Shown here piece after piece: positions 34,500 to 45,310 of a stretch of DNA of 64,000 bases. This stretch comes from Hexactinellida sp. DTS-2022 (lineage: Eukaryota > Porifera > Hexactinellida). The notes beneath the pieces are model-generated. The model was not told where the DNA came from and did not search any database. It saw only the letters and a list, made by a program, of their open reading frames with translations. Position 1 is the first letter of the stretch. Each line of letters opens with the position of its first letter. The DNA is taken from assembly GCA_028753945.1 (NCBI GenBank), contig JAPNXP010000002.1:8060001-8124000 (forward strand). Reading direction: 5' to 3'. The position numbers and the translations under genes were made by a program.

Positions 34500-34660
34500 A
34501 GGGGAAGATAATTTTCTAGTGAATCTGCACTGTTCGGGGGAACAATATTTACTAGCGAATACTGTTCGGGGGAACAATAATTACTAGTGAATATTGTTCG
34601 GGGGAACAAAATTAACCAGAGGAAACACTCGGGGGATATATTATTCCCTAGGAAATATGG
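34500..34660. repeat. GTTCGGGGGAACAA minisatellite, array 3
   Basis: Four units of CTGTTCGGGGGAACAATA followed by ACTAGNGAAT, inverse of array 2; the last unit ends with CCTAGGAAATA. Confidence 0.85.
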
Positions 34661-34771
34661 TATGGACTGTGGAGAACTGGATCTACTATGACACCGGGAG
34701 GAATCATTTTGCAGCCGGAACAAATATGTCAAAACAATACTTAGCCAAGCGACCGAGTCAATAGAGCACTA

Positions 34772-34853
34772 CAGTAAACCTCCCAAAGCGGAACCTCCGA
34801 GTAGCGGCACAAAATCATTCACCCGATGGGTGCCGCTTTGGGAGGTTTACCTG
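34772..34853. mobile_element. 82-bp pogo-like MITE
   Basis: Ends CAGTAAACCTCCCAAAGCGG and its inverse CCGCTTTGGGAGGTTTACCT, both flanked by TA. It is nearly all terminal repeat and could fold into one hairpin. Confidence 0.85.
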
Positions 34854-34904
34854 TAGGACTATTTAATTAATTAGAACGCAATTTGTCTGTATCTATACTA
34901 TTAA

Positions 34905-35227
34905 TCAGTTACTCGTTTACCTTTTCTAACATGTGGAAGTTTGTCTCTGGGTTCATTTTTGATTTTTAATTTACTAAATTCCTTTCAGATTACTTATATG
35001 GAGCTCAGTTACTGGTAACAGAACTGCCATATAAGGAGGTGAAATTTTTTAAAAAGACCCATAACTGGCCATAAGCTCAGAAATGAAATTTATACATAAA
35101 TAAAAACCTACTTCAGTTACCAGTAACTCAGCTCAATATAAGTATTTTGAATTCATTTATATAGAGAAAAATCCCCTCATGGGGGGCAGAAAAGATCAAA
35201 ATCGAGTTTCAAGGATACTCGCTGCGA
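34905..35227. other. Spacer with short inverted duplicates
   Basis: 34905-34975 is an inverted copy of 20820-20900. A CAGTTACTGGTAAC / GTTACCAGTAACTC pair at 35007 and 35115 brackets a possible 120-bp inverted-repeat unit. Confidence 0.4.
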
Positions 35228-35712
35228 CTGATGTTGTTGGGTAAACCTCAGCTTTACAAGTTTATATCAATAGCGCAACTATTGCGTTTATATATAATAA
35301 AACTAGGTTTTTCAAATGGTCGTGTATTATATGTGAAGTATTTCAAATGTTTCCTATTAGTATGAATTTGATTAATAGCAAGCTGCTCGTTCGAGCTACG
35401 CGCGTTCTTACATCTTGCACTCGGGCCTGCTGTCCTCGGTTGTATTTCAAGCATATTCCTTTCCAAATTATATGCTTGTTGTATTTAAATTCAATGAAAC
35501 CATCTAATACCATCCACCCAATGGACTGCTCGAAATTGTCGTTATGTATGGTGACCACTACAGAGTCCATTCAGAAGATAATTATCCAACGAAAAATGCC
35601 CGAAAATGATACTCCCCCTTTCCCACGTCACGTTTTTTGCCATTCTGTTTTACAAAAGGATGCCCTGTCACATTGTTAAAACACTTACCTCCTTGCTTGC
35701 GTTACATAACGT
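35228..35712. repeat. 480-bp dispersed repeat, copy 1
   Basis: The block containing ATGAATTTGATTAATAGCAA and GCCTGCTGTCCTCGGTTGTA recurs inverted at 43293-43762 with few changes. Minus-strand frames at 35343-35570 and their counterpart at 43448 are conserved over about 70 codons (NDNFEQSIGW, LKYNRGQQARVQDVRTRV) but neither has a convincing start or known family; likely transposon-derived. Confidence 0.7.
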
Positions 35713-37339
35713 TTAATCTGTCGTTGTTGTGGAATGTAAAATCTTAGGTTTCAATTAGAAAATAGAAGCCTACTCGATCTCACAAGTTGAATCAATATAA
35801 TTATTACAAGTTGAAACAATAGAATTAGATTTAACACCTTCAATTGAACTGAAGTGTTAGACAAACAAAGGAAATTTGCAACTCTATTGTGGCACTAACG
35901 AAACCCAATTTAAAAATTCGTGCACTGTGAAAAGGTGTAGAATTTATTTCTCTATTTAATGCTTATAAATTTAATTTTCGGGTATACTATTTATTGTTTC
36001 TGTTTCAATATTAAACAGGTGTAAAAATGTGTCCAAAAAAATGTGATTAAAAATCGTGACCACAGGTGCACATCTGTAACCCATGAGACACATATCCTGA
36101 AAATATAGTTGCTCTTATTTAGTAAAACTCTGTTCAGTAGAGAGGCTACGGACCAATAATAATAATAAAAATCCAAAATTGCAGCCTGTGCCGACGCATG
36201 TTCCTTTGGTGGCACTATATTTTGGTGGTGGTTTATTGATAGTGCCTCCAAAGGAACATGCTGTCGGCACAGGCCGCAATTTTGGATTTTTTTTTCGCCA
36301 AGTCATCATCACTATGAAGGTGTTAAATTATTTCAAAAAGGTGTTTCGGAAGGCAACGACCCTTAGAGTGTTGGAAGTTTCCATTTAGCTCACTTAATTT
36401 TAGAGCTATTCAAGTTTGAGTAGAATATAATAGCTGATGACTCAGCATTTTTTATGTGAGTGTTGGGTCATCACCCAACATCAACTAACCTATTTTAAAT
36501 ATCGAATTAGCAAAATTGTAAAAACACATTTTTTTAACGATGTCATCATCACCTCAAGGTGTCAAGATCCACTTGTATAGGTGGCACGTGCCATAAGGAC
36601 CAATTGATAAATTGAAAGTTTGTTTCTATCTTCTATAGTCTCTGAGATTTATGATATTTAATTAATTATAATTTAACACCAATTTCAATGTCAACTTATA
36701 TTTATAAAGTTTGATTATTTTGTCATAAATAATTTATTAATTTATTTGGCTATCAAATTTCAATTCCGCACACTCGATAACGCCTAATATACAAATTGGG
36801 AGCATCTAAATAAGTCATATACTGACTTAATTAATTATAATTAATTACGTCAGTATATTAACAGTGCAAGAGTATTCTTGCAGAAGTAAATATAATCACA
36901 TAATCTGTCGTTGTTATTGAAATCTATAATCTTAGTTTTCAATTGGAAAATAGAAGCCTACTCGATCTCACAAGTTGAATCAATATAATAATCACAAGTT
37001 GAAACAATAGAATTAGATTTAACACTTTCAACTGAACTGAAGTGTTAGTAAACAAAGGAAATTTCCAACTCAATTGTGGAACAAACGAAGCCCAATTTAA
37101 AAATTCGTGCACTGTGAAAAGGTGTAGAATTTAATTCTCTATCGAATGCATATAAATTAAATATTCGCGGATATTTATTGTTCTTTTTCTAATATTAAAC
37201 AGGTGCAAAAATGTGGCCAAATAAATGTGATAAAAAAACGTGACCCCAGGTGCACATCTGTAACCCATGAGACACATATCCTGAAAATTTGGGCTCTTAG
37301 TTAATAAAACTCTGTTCTGTGGAGAGGATACGGAAGGAA
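35713..37339. repeat. Inverted-repeat family G, two direct copies
   Basis: A block starting TAATCTGTCGTTGTTGTGGA at 35713 recurs in the same direction at 36901, including CCTACTCGATCTCACAAGTT and GTGCACATCTGTAACCCATG. The first copy contains the hairpin core (36170-36300), then TCATCATCACTATGAAGGTG and TGGGTCATCACCCAACA. The same modules occur at 49570-51660 and 58218-62400. No coding potential. Confidence 0.75.
36170..36300. repeat. Family G hairpin core, copy 1
   Basis: Left arm GCCTGTGCCGACGCATGTTC then CTTTGGTGGCACTATA, right arm AGTGCCTCCAAAGGAACATG then CTGTCGGCACAGGC. About 50 paired bases around a short loop. Confidence 0.85.
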
Positions 37340-37812
37340 AATAATAATAACCAAGGCACTAAGACCAATACTGGGCCACTATACTATAGTATAGTCGGCA
37401 CAGTAATAACTAACCAAGGCAGTAAGATTAGAACTGGGCCACTATACTATAGTATAGTCGGCACAGTAAAAATAATAAAGGCAGTGATTCTAATACTGGG
37501 CCACTATACTTTAGTATAGTCGGCACAGTAATAATAATAACTAACCAAAGCACTAAGACCAATACCCGGCCACTATACTATACTATAGTCGGCACAGTAA
37601 TAACTAACCAAAGCACTAAGACCAATACTGGGCCAGGGCCACTATACTATAGTATTATAGTCGGCACAGTAATAATAATATACCAAAGCACTAAGATTAG
37701 AACTGGGACACTATACTATAGTATAGTCGGCACAGTAATAATAATTATATACCAAAGCACTAAGACCAATACTGGGCCACTATACTATAGTATAGTCGGG
37801 ACAGTAATTATT
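37340..37812. repeat. ~60-bp satellite with ACTATACTATAGTATAGT palindrome
   Basis: About eight units of GGGCCACTATACTATAGTAT then AGTCGGCACAGTAATAA and AAGCACTAAGACCAATACT. More units lie at 55159-55284, 55832-55895 and 61640-61690, always by family G sequence. Confidence 0.9.
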
Positions 37813-37889
37813 GAGATCTAATCACAGGATTTGATCATTGCTAAATATCGATAATGCGCATCTAAAATGATTAAGAAATTATATACGTA

Positions 37890-38076
37890 CTGTAGAACTC
37901 GGTTAGTACGTACCCCCTCGGAGGAGAAAAATTAGTACGTACTATCCGAGTGTAAGTTCTAACCGAGTTGACAGTACATAGAGATACATAAAAATTTAAA
38001 AATTTGCAAAAATAAATGAGTACGTACTAAGCCAAAGTACGTACTAACCAGTGTACGTTATAACCGAGTTCCACTG
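37890..38076. mobile_element. Pogo-like MITE, CAGTGGAACTCG family, copy 2
   Basis: Ends CTGTAGAACTCGGTTAGTAC and AACCGAGTTCCACTG, TA flanked. Confidence 0.75.
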
Positions 38077-38439
38077 TATTATATCCCCCAAAAATCCCTT
38101 TGGAGGTGAATATTTCTTGGGAAATGTGGCGCCATAAATTCCCGATGCAATGACCACTGTTTCCGATAGAGAAATGTGGAGTTAACAGGGTCGATGACAT
38201 TCGCCTCAGAAAAACTCCCCCTTCTTGTAGGTGGGGCTTATGCCGTATACGTCCATGATTTGCTAATTTATACAAATCACGTTCCTCCAAACTACAAAGT
38301 GGAGCTACAAAGGAGACATACGACAACAATACCTCTCCTAAAAAAAGGAGAGTCTCCCCTTATAGAATAACCTGAGGAAATGGGAATTCCAAATTATTTT
38401 ATTGAAATTACTTATAGTTATTAGTATAGGTAGTAGGAA

Positions 38440-38880
38440 ATTGGGGGGTACCCCCTCAAATCAATATATTACCTAGTATTGGACGCAAAAGACCGTACCA
38501 GCTAGGTGGCTTAATACATAGATGGAACTTTAAAACTACTACCGTAGATATATTTTATAGAATTTATAGGTACCACTTAAATTTTACTTATTAGTTATAG
38601 GTAGTAGTAAATTGGGGGGTACCCCCTCAAATCAATATATTATCTAGTATTGGATAGGGGGGAGCCCCTCAAATTTGGGGGAGCCCCCCTAAGCAGGAAT
38701 CTTAACTTTTCATTTGGAGGGGCCCCCATTATATAGAGGGGGCCCTCTAAATTTAATTTGAAATTGAATAAAAATGGGGGAGCCCCCCCTAAAATGGGGG
38801 AGCTCCTCCAAATAAGGACCTACAAATTGAAAAAATGAGGGGTACCCCCCAAAATGAGGGGAGCCTCCCAAATGAACCCA
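38440..38880. repeat. G/C-homopolymer-rich repeat block
   Basis: A direct repeat GGGGGGTACCCCCTCAAATC with ATATATTA(C/T)CTAGTATTG at 38441 and 38614, then many GGGGGAGCCCCCC palindromic words to 38880. No gene. Confidence 0.7.
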
Positions 38881-38890
38881 TACAGGCTTG

Positions 38891-39004
38891 CCGTGAGAGA
38901 CGAATTTCCATTCCCATACTATTCCCATTCGCATACCCACAAGATTTATGTGTGGACCACCGTATGGGAAATCTGATTCCCATATCCACGGGCCACGGCA
39001 AACC
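38891..39004. mobile_element. TTGCCGTG-ended element, copy 2
   Basis: TTGCCGTGAGAGACGAATTT on the left, GGCCACGGCAA on the right; ATTCCCAT words inside as in 20084-20533. Confidence 0.6.
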
Positions 39005-39186
39005 TTATTGGGAGATTTACCACTACTAAGGAATTTTCCAATTTCGCGGACAGCTGTGTTTGGGCAATGAACCCAGGGATCACTTTTAATGTATTGATTG
39101 GTAATTATTGAATGCAAATATACACAATTGACTGTGATGAGTGTTCTACTATTATGCACACTTGATAGGTGTCACTGTAAAATTTG

Positions 39187-39960
39187 TTCCCGAAAGAATT
39201 GGTCCGGGGGACCAAAATTCCATGGAAAACTGGTCCTAGGACCATAGTTGCATTATACGTAACGTATAACGTATATATGGTACCATCATGGGCGCAAAGT
39301 TTTACAAGTATGAGGTTAAAGTTAGGGGGGCGCGGGATCCCCAGAAAAAAGAAATGATTGCGAGATACCCAGATATCGATTTGTTTTGAATGAATTATAC
39401 GTATATTTACTATTGTAAAGTATATTGAACATTTTATTTTTATCCAGAGGGCACGGTAACACCCGCACCATTAATGTTGCCCCTTTTCAACTTTTACTGG
39501 GGGGGGGGCACACGCCCCCCCGCGCCCCCCCCCCTGTTTGCGCCACTGGGTACCATTATACGATAGGTGAACGTATAATGCCATCATACCTAACGTATAA
39601 TTATCACACGAGGTATAACGTATAACGATTTTAACGTATATGAGGTCCATTATACGCTCCCCGAACGTCTAGGGTATAATCGTATAATATTGCATCTATG
39701 CCTAGGACCGTATTTCCATGGAATTTTGGTCCCCCCGACCAATTTTTTCGGGTAAATTGGTCCGGTCGGACCAATATTCCATGGAAATATGGTCCTAGCT
39801 TGAAATCTTTGGTCCCACCATGGGAGGAATATTCCATGGATAAATTGGTCCGGGAACCAAAATCCATGGAAAATGGTCCTAGGACCAGTTTTCCATGGAA
39901 CTTTGGTCTCGGATCAATTTTTCGAGGCCCAATTTTCCAGTGACAGGCTTATTCATCAAG
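39187..39960. repeat. GGTCC / CCATGG minisatellite, split by a MITE
   Basis: Units combine GGACCAAAATTCCATGGAA and GGTCCTAGGACC on both sides of the MITE at 39287-39548. AACGTATAACG words occur at 39255-39275 and 39590-39640. Confidence 0.75.
39287..39548. mobile_element. CATGGGCGCAAAG hAT MITE, copy 2, 8-bp target duplication
   Basis: GGTACCAT at 39279-39286 and 39549-39556. Ends CATGGGCGCAAAG and TTTGCGCCACTG. Confidence 0.9.
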
Positions 39961-40050
39961 ATTTTTCTTCCCAATATGGCGAAAATCGCCTAGGCTACTA
40001 TTCTAGTATATGGTAACTAAATAAACACAAACCTCAGAGGGACAATTTTC

Positions 40051-40592
40051 CAGGGATTTTCAGGAGTCACTTGATTGACTCGATGACTCGCGAGTCACCA
40101 CGAGTCATCGAGTCAGACTCGGTGACTCGAGTCACCTAATTTTGTCACGAGTCAATTGACTCGGTGACTCGAGTCATTGAATTTTATTACGAGTCAATTT
40201 ACTCGTTGACTCGAGGCAGGACTCGCTAGTCATCGAGTTAGGATTCGCGAGCAATCGAGTTAAGGAATCGCGAATTATTGTTGTCTACATATGGAATGAT
40301 TAAGCAATTGGAAATTGAGTATTATCGGAATAATCTTTACTAATCTTTACTTATGTTCAGAATTTGACAAACCCATGAATCTCAAAAGATATTATTTGAT
40401 TGACTTGATGACTCACGAGTCACCACGAGTCATCGAGCCAGACTCGGTGACACGAGTCACTGAATTTTATCGCGAGTCAATTGAGTCGGTGACTCGAGTC
40501 ACATAATTAGATCACGAGTCAATTGACTCGGTGACTCGAGTCACTCAATTTTATCACGAGTCAAATGACTCGGTGACTCATGAAAAGCCCTG
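40051..40592. mobile_element. hAT MITE built of GACTCG repeats
   Basis: Ends CAGGGATTTTCAGGAGTCAC and GTGACTCATGAAAAGCCCTG; CAATTTTC duplicated at 40043-40050 and 40593-40600. The interior is a roughly 40-bp array of TCACGAGTCAATTGACTCGG then TGACTCGAG. Confidence 0.9.
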
Positions 40593-40599
40593 CAATTTT

Positions 40600-40736
40600 C
40601 CAGAGAAGGACCAAGTTTTCATGAAAATTTTGGTCCCCCAAGACAAATTTTCCAAGGGGACCAAAATTTCCATGACAGAGGCACTAGAATCAATCTAAAT
40701 ACTAATTGAATGATAGTTGCTAATCTGGCATTTAGT
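40600..40736. repeat. Continuation of the GGTCC minisatellite
   Basis: AGGACCAAGTTTTCATGAAA and GGGGACCAAAATTTCCATG show that the MITE at 40051 landed in the same minisatellite field. Confidence 0.55.
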
Positions 40737-40940
40737 ACGAATGTGAAGCTCTCCCCGAGTACGAATGCGATGCTCTCCCCGAGTAAGAATGCGAATCTCT
40801 CCCCGAGTACGAATGCGAATCTTTCCCCGAGTACGAATGCGAAGCTCTCCTCGAGTATGAATGCGAAGCTCTCCCCGAGTACGAATGCGAAGCTCTCCCC
40901 GAGTACGAATGCGAAACTCTCCTCGAGTACGAATGCGAAG
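40737..40940. repeat. 24-bp satellite, array 3 (~8.5 units)
   Basis: Same unit and orientation as 28203-29309. It is followed by a 30-bp direct repeat GGAATTTAATTTTATTGAAT then TCTGTTACAG (twice) and a decayed GTTTTCATTTCAGTTACA run. Confidence 0.95.
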
Positions 40941-41269
40941 AGTACGATTGGAATTTAATTTTATTGAATTCTGTTACAGTTAGGGTACGAATGGAATTTA
41001 ATTTTATTGAATTCTGTTACAGTTAGGTAAGTTTTGTTTTCATTTCAGTTACAGTTTCATTTCACTTGTTTTCGTTTCAGTTACAGTTTTCATTTTAGTT
41101 ACAGTTTTCATTTCAGTTACTGTTTTATTACAGTTGCATTTGATTATACTATACTGGTTGATGCATTTGCTGAATAGAAATTGTTTCCTTGCAAATTAGA
41201 GAATTTTGTTGTTGAGTTGAAACAACTAATAATGAGCATCTTTTCACGAATAAACGTGAGCGCGTAGCG

Positions 41270-41445
41270 GTTGAGTGATCGTACAATTGAGATTTTGTGT
41301 ACTATTAAATCATCTAACTGTTGTTAACTTAAGTTAATTAAATTAATTAATTAAAATATATGTATTACGAGTCCTTCGGTCTCGGTCACTTTGGGACAGA
41401 TCGGTTCTACGCATCTTAAGTTAACGGCCGCTACTCGGCCTTACT
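41270..41445. repeat. CG-rich hairpin cluster, copy 2 (decayed)
   Basis: CCTTCGGTCTCGGTCACTTT and AACGGCCGCTACTCGGCC in the same order as 23480-23612; GAGCGCGTAGCGGTTGAGTG at 41260. Confidence 0.5.
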
Positions 41446-41584
41446 CCACACTAAACAAATGATTACATAGTTTGTAAAATTTGTCATATTTATATACTTA
41501 TAATACCCGTTAAAAACTAACATCTAGGTCGATTTTGAATTTTCATTAACTTTACTTATTTCGTGTAAACAACAACAACAAATA

Positions 41585-41776
41585 CAGTCAGGTTCTTATT
41601 ATGAACATTCAAGGGACCAAAGATTGTGTTCATAATAGAGAGACTTTATAATAAGCGAACTCAACTTAATACAAACCCTATGTAAGTTGTTAAATTGGGA
41701 CCATAGGGCTTGTTCATAATATAAAAACTTCATATTAAGCAGACGAAATCTTGTTCACAATAAGCAGACCTGACTA
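41585..41776. mobile_element. Pogo-like MITE with CAGTCAGGTTCTTATTATG ends
   Basis: Left TA then CAGTCAGGTTCTTATTATGA, right TTCACAATAAGCAGACCTGA. TTCATAATA and TATTAAGC words repeat inside. Confidence 0.7.
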
Positions 41777-42144
41777 TTCATATTATAAATATATAAACGC
41801 GAAATTCGAAATCAGCATACTTGTTTACCCCTTATAACATTTGTTTACCAATTATAACATTTGTTTACCTATTATAACATTTGAAAGTTAGTTTATGTCT
41901 CATATATAAATGCGGTTTCTATTTCCCCATCACTTTAATACAATCCGGATTCCGGACAAACAAACACGCAAACAAACACACGTGCACACACACAACAATC
42001 GAGATTTGATAATATAATATAGATATACCGTATAACAGAAAACAATTAACAAATGAAGTATTGGAACCTGGGATTTAATTCCCAGAAATATATACGGTCC
42101 CGGGATTCTAACACCTATTTACATAAAAATATATTTGTATTTTC

Positions 42145-42542
42145 CAAGGTTGCAACCGAATAGTTGACCGAATAGTTGTTTGCCGATTAGCTAAGAATCG
42201 GTCGCTTACCCAAATTCAGGTTTATTGGTTATTTATTAACCCTGATGTATTTAGCTCATTAAATAAAAGCATTTGGCTTACCTGATGATAATATTTTGCT
42301 AATCTGATATTAGTATTCGGTTGACCAAATAGTATTATTCGGTTGACCGAATAGTAAATTTGTCAACCGAATACTAACATATATTCAACAAAATATCAAT
42401 ATCAGGAGAAGCAAATACTTGTAATTGTAGACATGAATATATATGCGGTCCAAAATGACAAATAATACTGGGTTTCGGTAAGCGACCGATTCTTAGCTAA
42501 TCGGCAAACAACTATTCGGTCAACTATTCGGTTGCAACCTTG
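42145..42542. mobile_element. hAT MITE with CAAGGTTGCAACCGAA ends, copy 2
   Basis: GTATTTTC duplicated at 42137-42144 and 42543-42550. Ends CAAGGTTGCAACCGAATAGT and inverse. Arms extend about 60 bp (AACTATTCGGTCAACT, GCCGATTAGCTAAGAATCGG). Confidence 0.9.
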
Positions 42543-42985
42543 GTATTTTCACTTGTATTTTGTAAACTTGATTTGAAGTACCGTCTAAGTTCATTACGTA
42601 TTTAAGCCGGATCGAATTTGCTATGGAATAGACAAACCCATAGAAATGATTAACAATAAAAATTTATCCCGGAACTAATTTGAAAATGAACAATTTATGC
42701 AAATTGTTCCCGGGCGGAATCATATTGCAGCCGTAACAAATATGTCAAAATACTACTTAATTAGGATATACGCACTTTATGGAAACTTCGCTCCCTAATC
42801 TATTGTAATTTAGGGCACATAAACCAGGATACCCAAAACACTGACGTACCTGTATCACTAGCGATTTAGGAACCCACGACCACAAAACGCTATCGAATTA
42901 GGGATCGCCGTCCCTATATCGCTAGCGTTTGAGGGACGGGGATGCCTAATTCGCTGGATACCCAAAACGTGCTTACACCGGGTGT

Positions 42986-43292
42986 TTGGCAAGATTTTCT
43001 GTCCCAAAGTTACCTGGATAAACCTCTGTCTGGGTACCTTACAGAGATTTTGCCTTCTTCAAATAATGCCGGATCATTGAATTATACCAATCATGTATTA
43101 TGACTGACACTTTTATAATGCCATAAAATAATTCCTTCACGGATATAAATTCCCTACTGTACAACAATAGTGTTTGTGAACTTACGTGCAACCATAAGGC
43201 TAATGTGCATCCTATCTGCTGGACAGTATACTCAGTTATAGGCCACCCCAATACAACGCTTATTTGCACATAACCTAGGGGATTAGGGTCTT
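42986..43292. other. Spacer, nothing firmly recognised
   Basis: A 98-codon minus-strand frame (43039-43335) has unusually ordered residues (LKHLPPCLRYITF, CTLALWLHVSSQTLLL) and runs into the dispersed repeat at 43293; I cannot assign it. Confidence 0.3.
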
Positions 43293-43762
43293 TAAACGTT
43301 ATGTAACGCAAACAAGGAGGTAAGTGTTTTAACAATGTGACAGGTCATCCTTTTTGCAATACAGAATGACAAAAAACTTGACGTGGGAAAGGGAGAGTAT
43401 CATTTTCGGACATTTTTCGTTGGATAATTATCTTCTGAAAGGACTCTGTGCATGTAGTGGTCACCATACATAACGACAATTTCGAGCAGTCCATTGGGTG
43501 GATTGTTTTAGATGGTTTCATTGAATTTAGATACAACAAGCATATAATTTGGAAAGGAATATGCTTGAAATACAACCGAGGACAGCAGGCCCGAGTGCAA
43601 GATGTAAGAACGCGCGTAGGTCGAACGAGCAGCTTGCTATTAATCAAATTCATACTGATAGGAAATATTTGAAAACAACCATTTGAAAAACCTAGTTTTA
43701 TTATATATAAACGCAATAGTTGCGCTAATGAAATAAACTTGTAAAGCTGAAGTTTACCCAAC
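43293..43762. repeat. 480-bp dispersed repeat, copy 2 (inverse of 35228-35712)
   Basis: AACGTTATGTAACGCAAACA AGGAGGTAAG at the left mirrors the right end of copy 1; the body is nearly identical. Confidence 0.7.
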
Positions 43763-43877
43763 AACATCAGTAGCAGCAGGATTATTTATGAGCTACTTTA
43801 TGCCCCCACACCAGGGGGCTCATTCCCTAAATAAATGAAAGATTAGATAGAATACTAGAGTATAGCAATATTATAAT

Positions 43878-43924
43878 AGTTCACTAGCGCGCTTCGCTTG
43901 CTAGATCGCTTCGCGGCAGAACAC
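43878..43924. repeat. Helitron-like 5' motif
   Basis: ACTAGCGCGCTTCGCTTGCT followed by AGATCGCTTCGCGGCAGAAC, the same text as read outward from the 5.2-kb palindrome centre. It abuts the 178-bp satellite, so it may be the boundary of copy B's element. Confidence 0.5.
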
Positions 43925-45310
43925 AGACTGATGCTGATGCGCAATCCTCAGCAACTTCCCAGAGTGTTCAGATGCCCAACGTACGACTGAGAGGGTTGAG
44001 GTTGCCTCTGCGTCCTCACAGAAGCTTCAGGGAGACTCGCGTGCGACTGATAATGGGAAGCGACCACAAACTACTCAGAGTTTCTGGGAGACTCGCGTGC
44101 GACTGATGCTGTTGCGAAATCCTCAGCAACTTCCCAGAGTGTTCGGAAGCCATCCTACGACTGAGGGGGTTGAGGTTGCCTCTACGTCCTCACATAAGCT
44201 TCAGGGAGACTCGCATGCGACTGATAAAGGGAAGCGACCTCCAACAACTCATGGTTTCTGGGAGACTCGCGTGCGACTGATGCTGTTGCGAAATCCTCAG
44301 CAACTTCCCGGAGTGTTCGGATGCCACCGGGATGACTGAGGGGGGTGAGGTTGCCTCTACGTCCTCACAGAAGTTTCACGGAGACTCGCGTGCGACTGAT
44401 AATGGGAAGCTACCTGCAACTACTCAAAGTTACATGGGAGACTCGAGTGTGACTGATGCTGTTGCGTAATCCTAAGCAACTTCCCAGTTTGTTCGGATGC
44501 CATCCTACGACTGAGGGGGTTGAGGTTGCCTCTACGTCCTCACAGAAGCTTCAGCGAGACTCGTGTGCAACTGATAATGGGAAGCGACCTCCAACTACTC
44601 AGAGTTTCTGGGGGACTCGCGTGCGACTGTTGCTGATGCGAAATCCTCAGCAACTTCCCAGTTTGTTCGGATGCCATCCTACAACTGAGGGGGTTGAGGT
44701 TGCCTCTACCTCCTCTCAGAAGTTTCAGGGAGACTCGCGTGCGACTGACAATGAGAAGCGACCTCCAACTACTCAGAGTTTCTGGGAGACTCCCGTGCGA
44801 ATGATGCTGATTCGAAATCCTAGGCAACTTCCCAGAGTATTCGGATGCCACTCGTACGACTGAGGGGGTTGAGGTTCCCTCCACGTCCTCTCAGAAGCTT
44901 CAGGGAGAATCGCGTGGGACTGATAATGGGAAGCGACCTCCAACTACTCAGAGTTTCTGGGAGACTCGCGTGCGACTGATGCTGATGCGCAATCCACAGC
45001 AACTTCCCAGAGTGTTCGGATGCCACCCGTACGACTGAGGGGGTTGAGGTTGCATCCACGTCCTCTCAGAAGCTTCAGGGAGACTCGCGTGCGACTGATA
45101 ATGGGAAGCGACCACAAACTACATAGAGTTTCTAGGAGACTCGCGTGCGACTGATGCTGATGCGCAATCCTCAGCAACTTCCCAGAGTATTCGGATATCA
45201 CTCTTACGGCTGAGGGGGTTGAGGTTACCTCCACGTCCTCTCAGAAGCTTTAGCGAGAATCGCGTGCGACTGATAATGGGAAGCGACCTCCAACTACTCC
45301 TCAGAGCTTA
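43925..45310. repeat. 178-bp satellite, about eight units (copy B)
   Basis: Units begin near 43925, 44099, 44277, 44450, 44628, 44800, 44976 and 45152 and contain GAGACTCGCGTGCGACTGAT, CTACGACTGAGGGGGTTGAG and GGGAAGCGACCTCCAACTAC. Long frames on both strands reflect composition. Confidence 0.9.

Larger units (their letters stand above)
40941..42985. mobile_element. Right part of a second satellite-bearing element
   Basis: From the satellite onward it shares with 29330-29400 the phrase AACAATTAACAAATGAAGTA and TTGGAACCTGGGATTTAATT. It ends with AAATCGCTAGCG-type words and TTCGCTGGATACCCAAAACG then TGCTTACACC, like 30528. It has its own insertions (41585-41776 and 42145-42542) and the CG-rich cluster at 41270-41445. 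The left boundary is unresolved. Confidence 0.6.

Noticed and set aside
37319-37519. 66-codon frame across the 60-bp satellite
   Set aside because: It follows satellite units only; no flanking support.
38710-39159. 149-codon minus-strand frame rich in Gly/Pro
   Set aside because: It spans GGGGGAGCCCCC homopolymer words and a MITE; composition explains openness.
44097-45234. Overlapping 80-135 codon frames in the 178-bp satellite
   Set aside because: They occur on both strands with equal quality and shift between units; satellite artefact.
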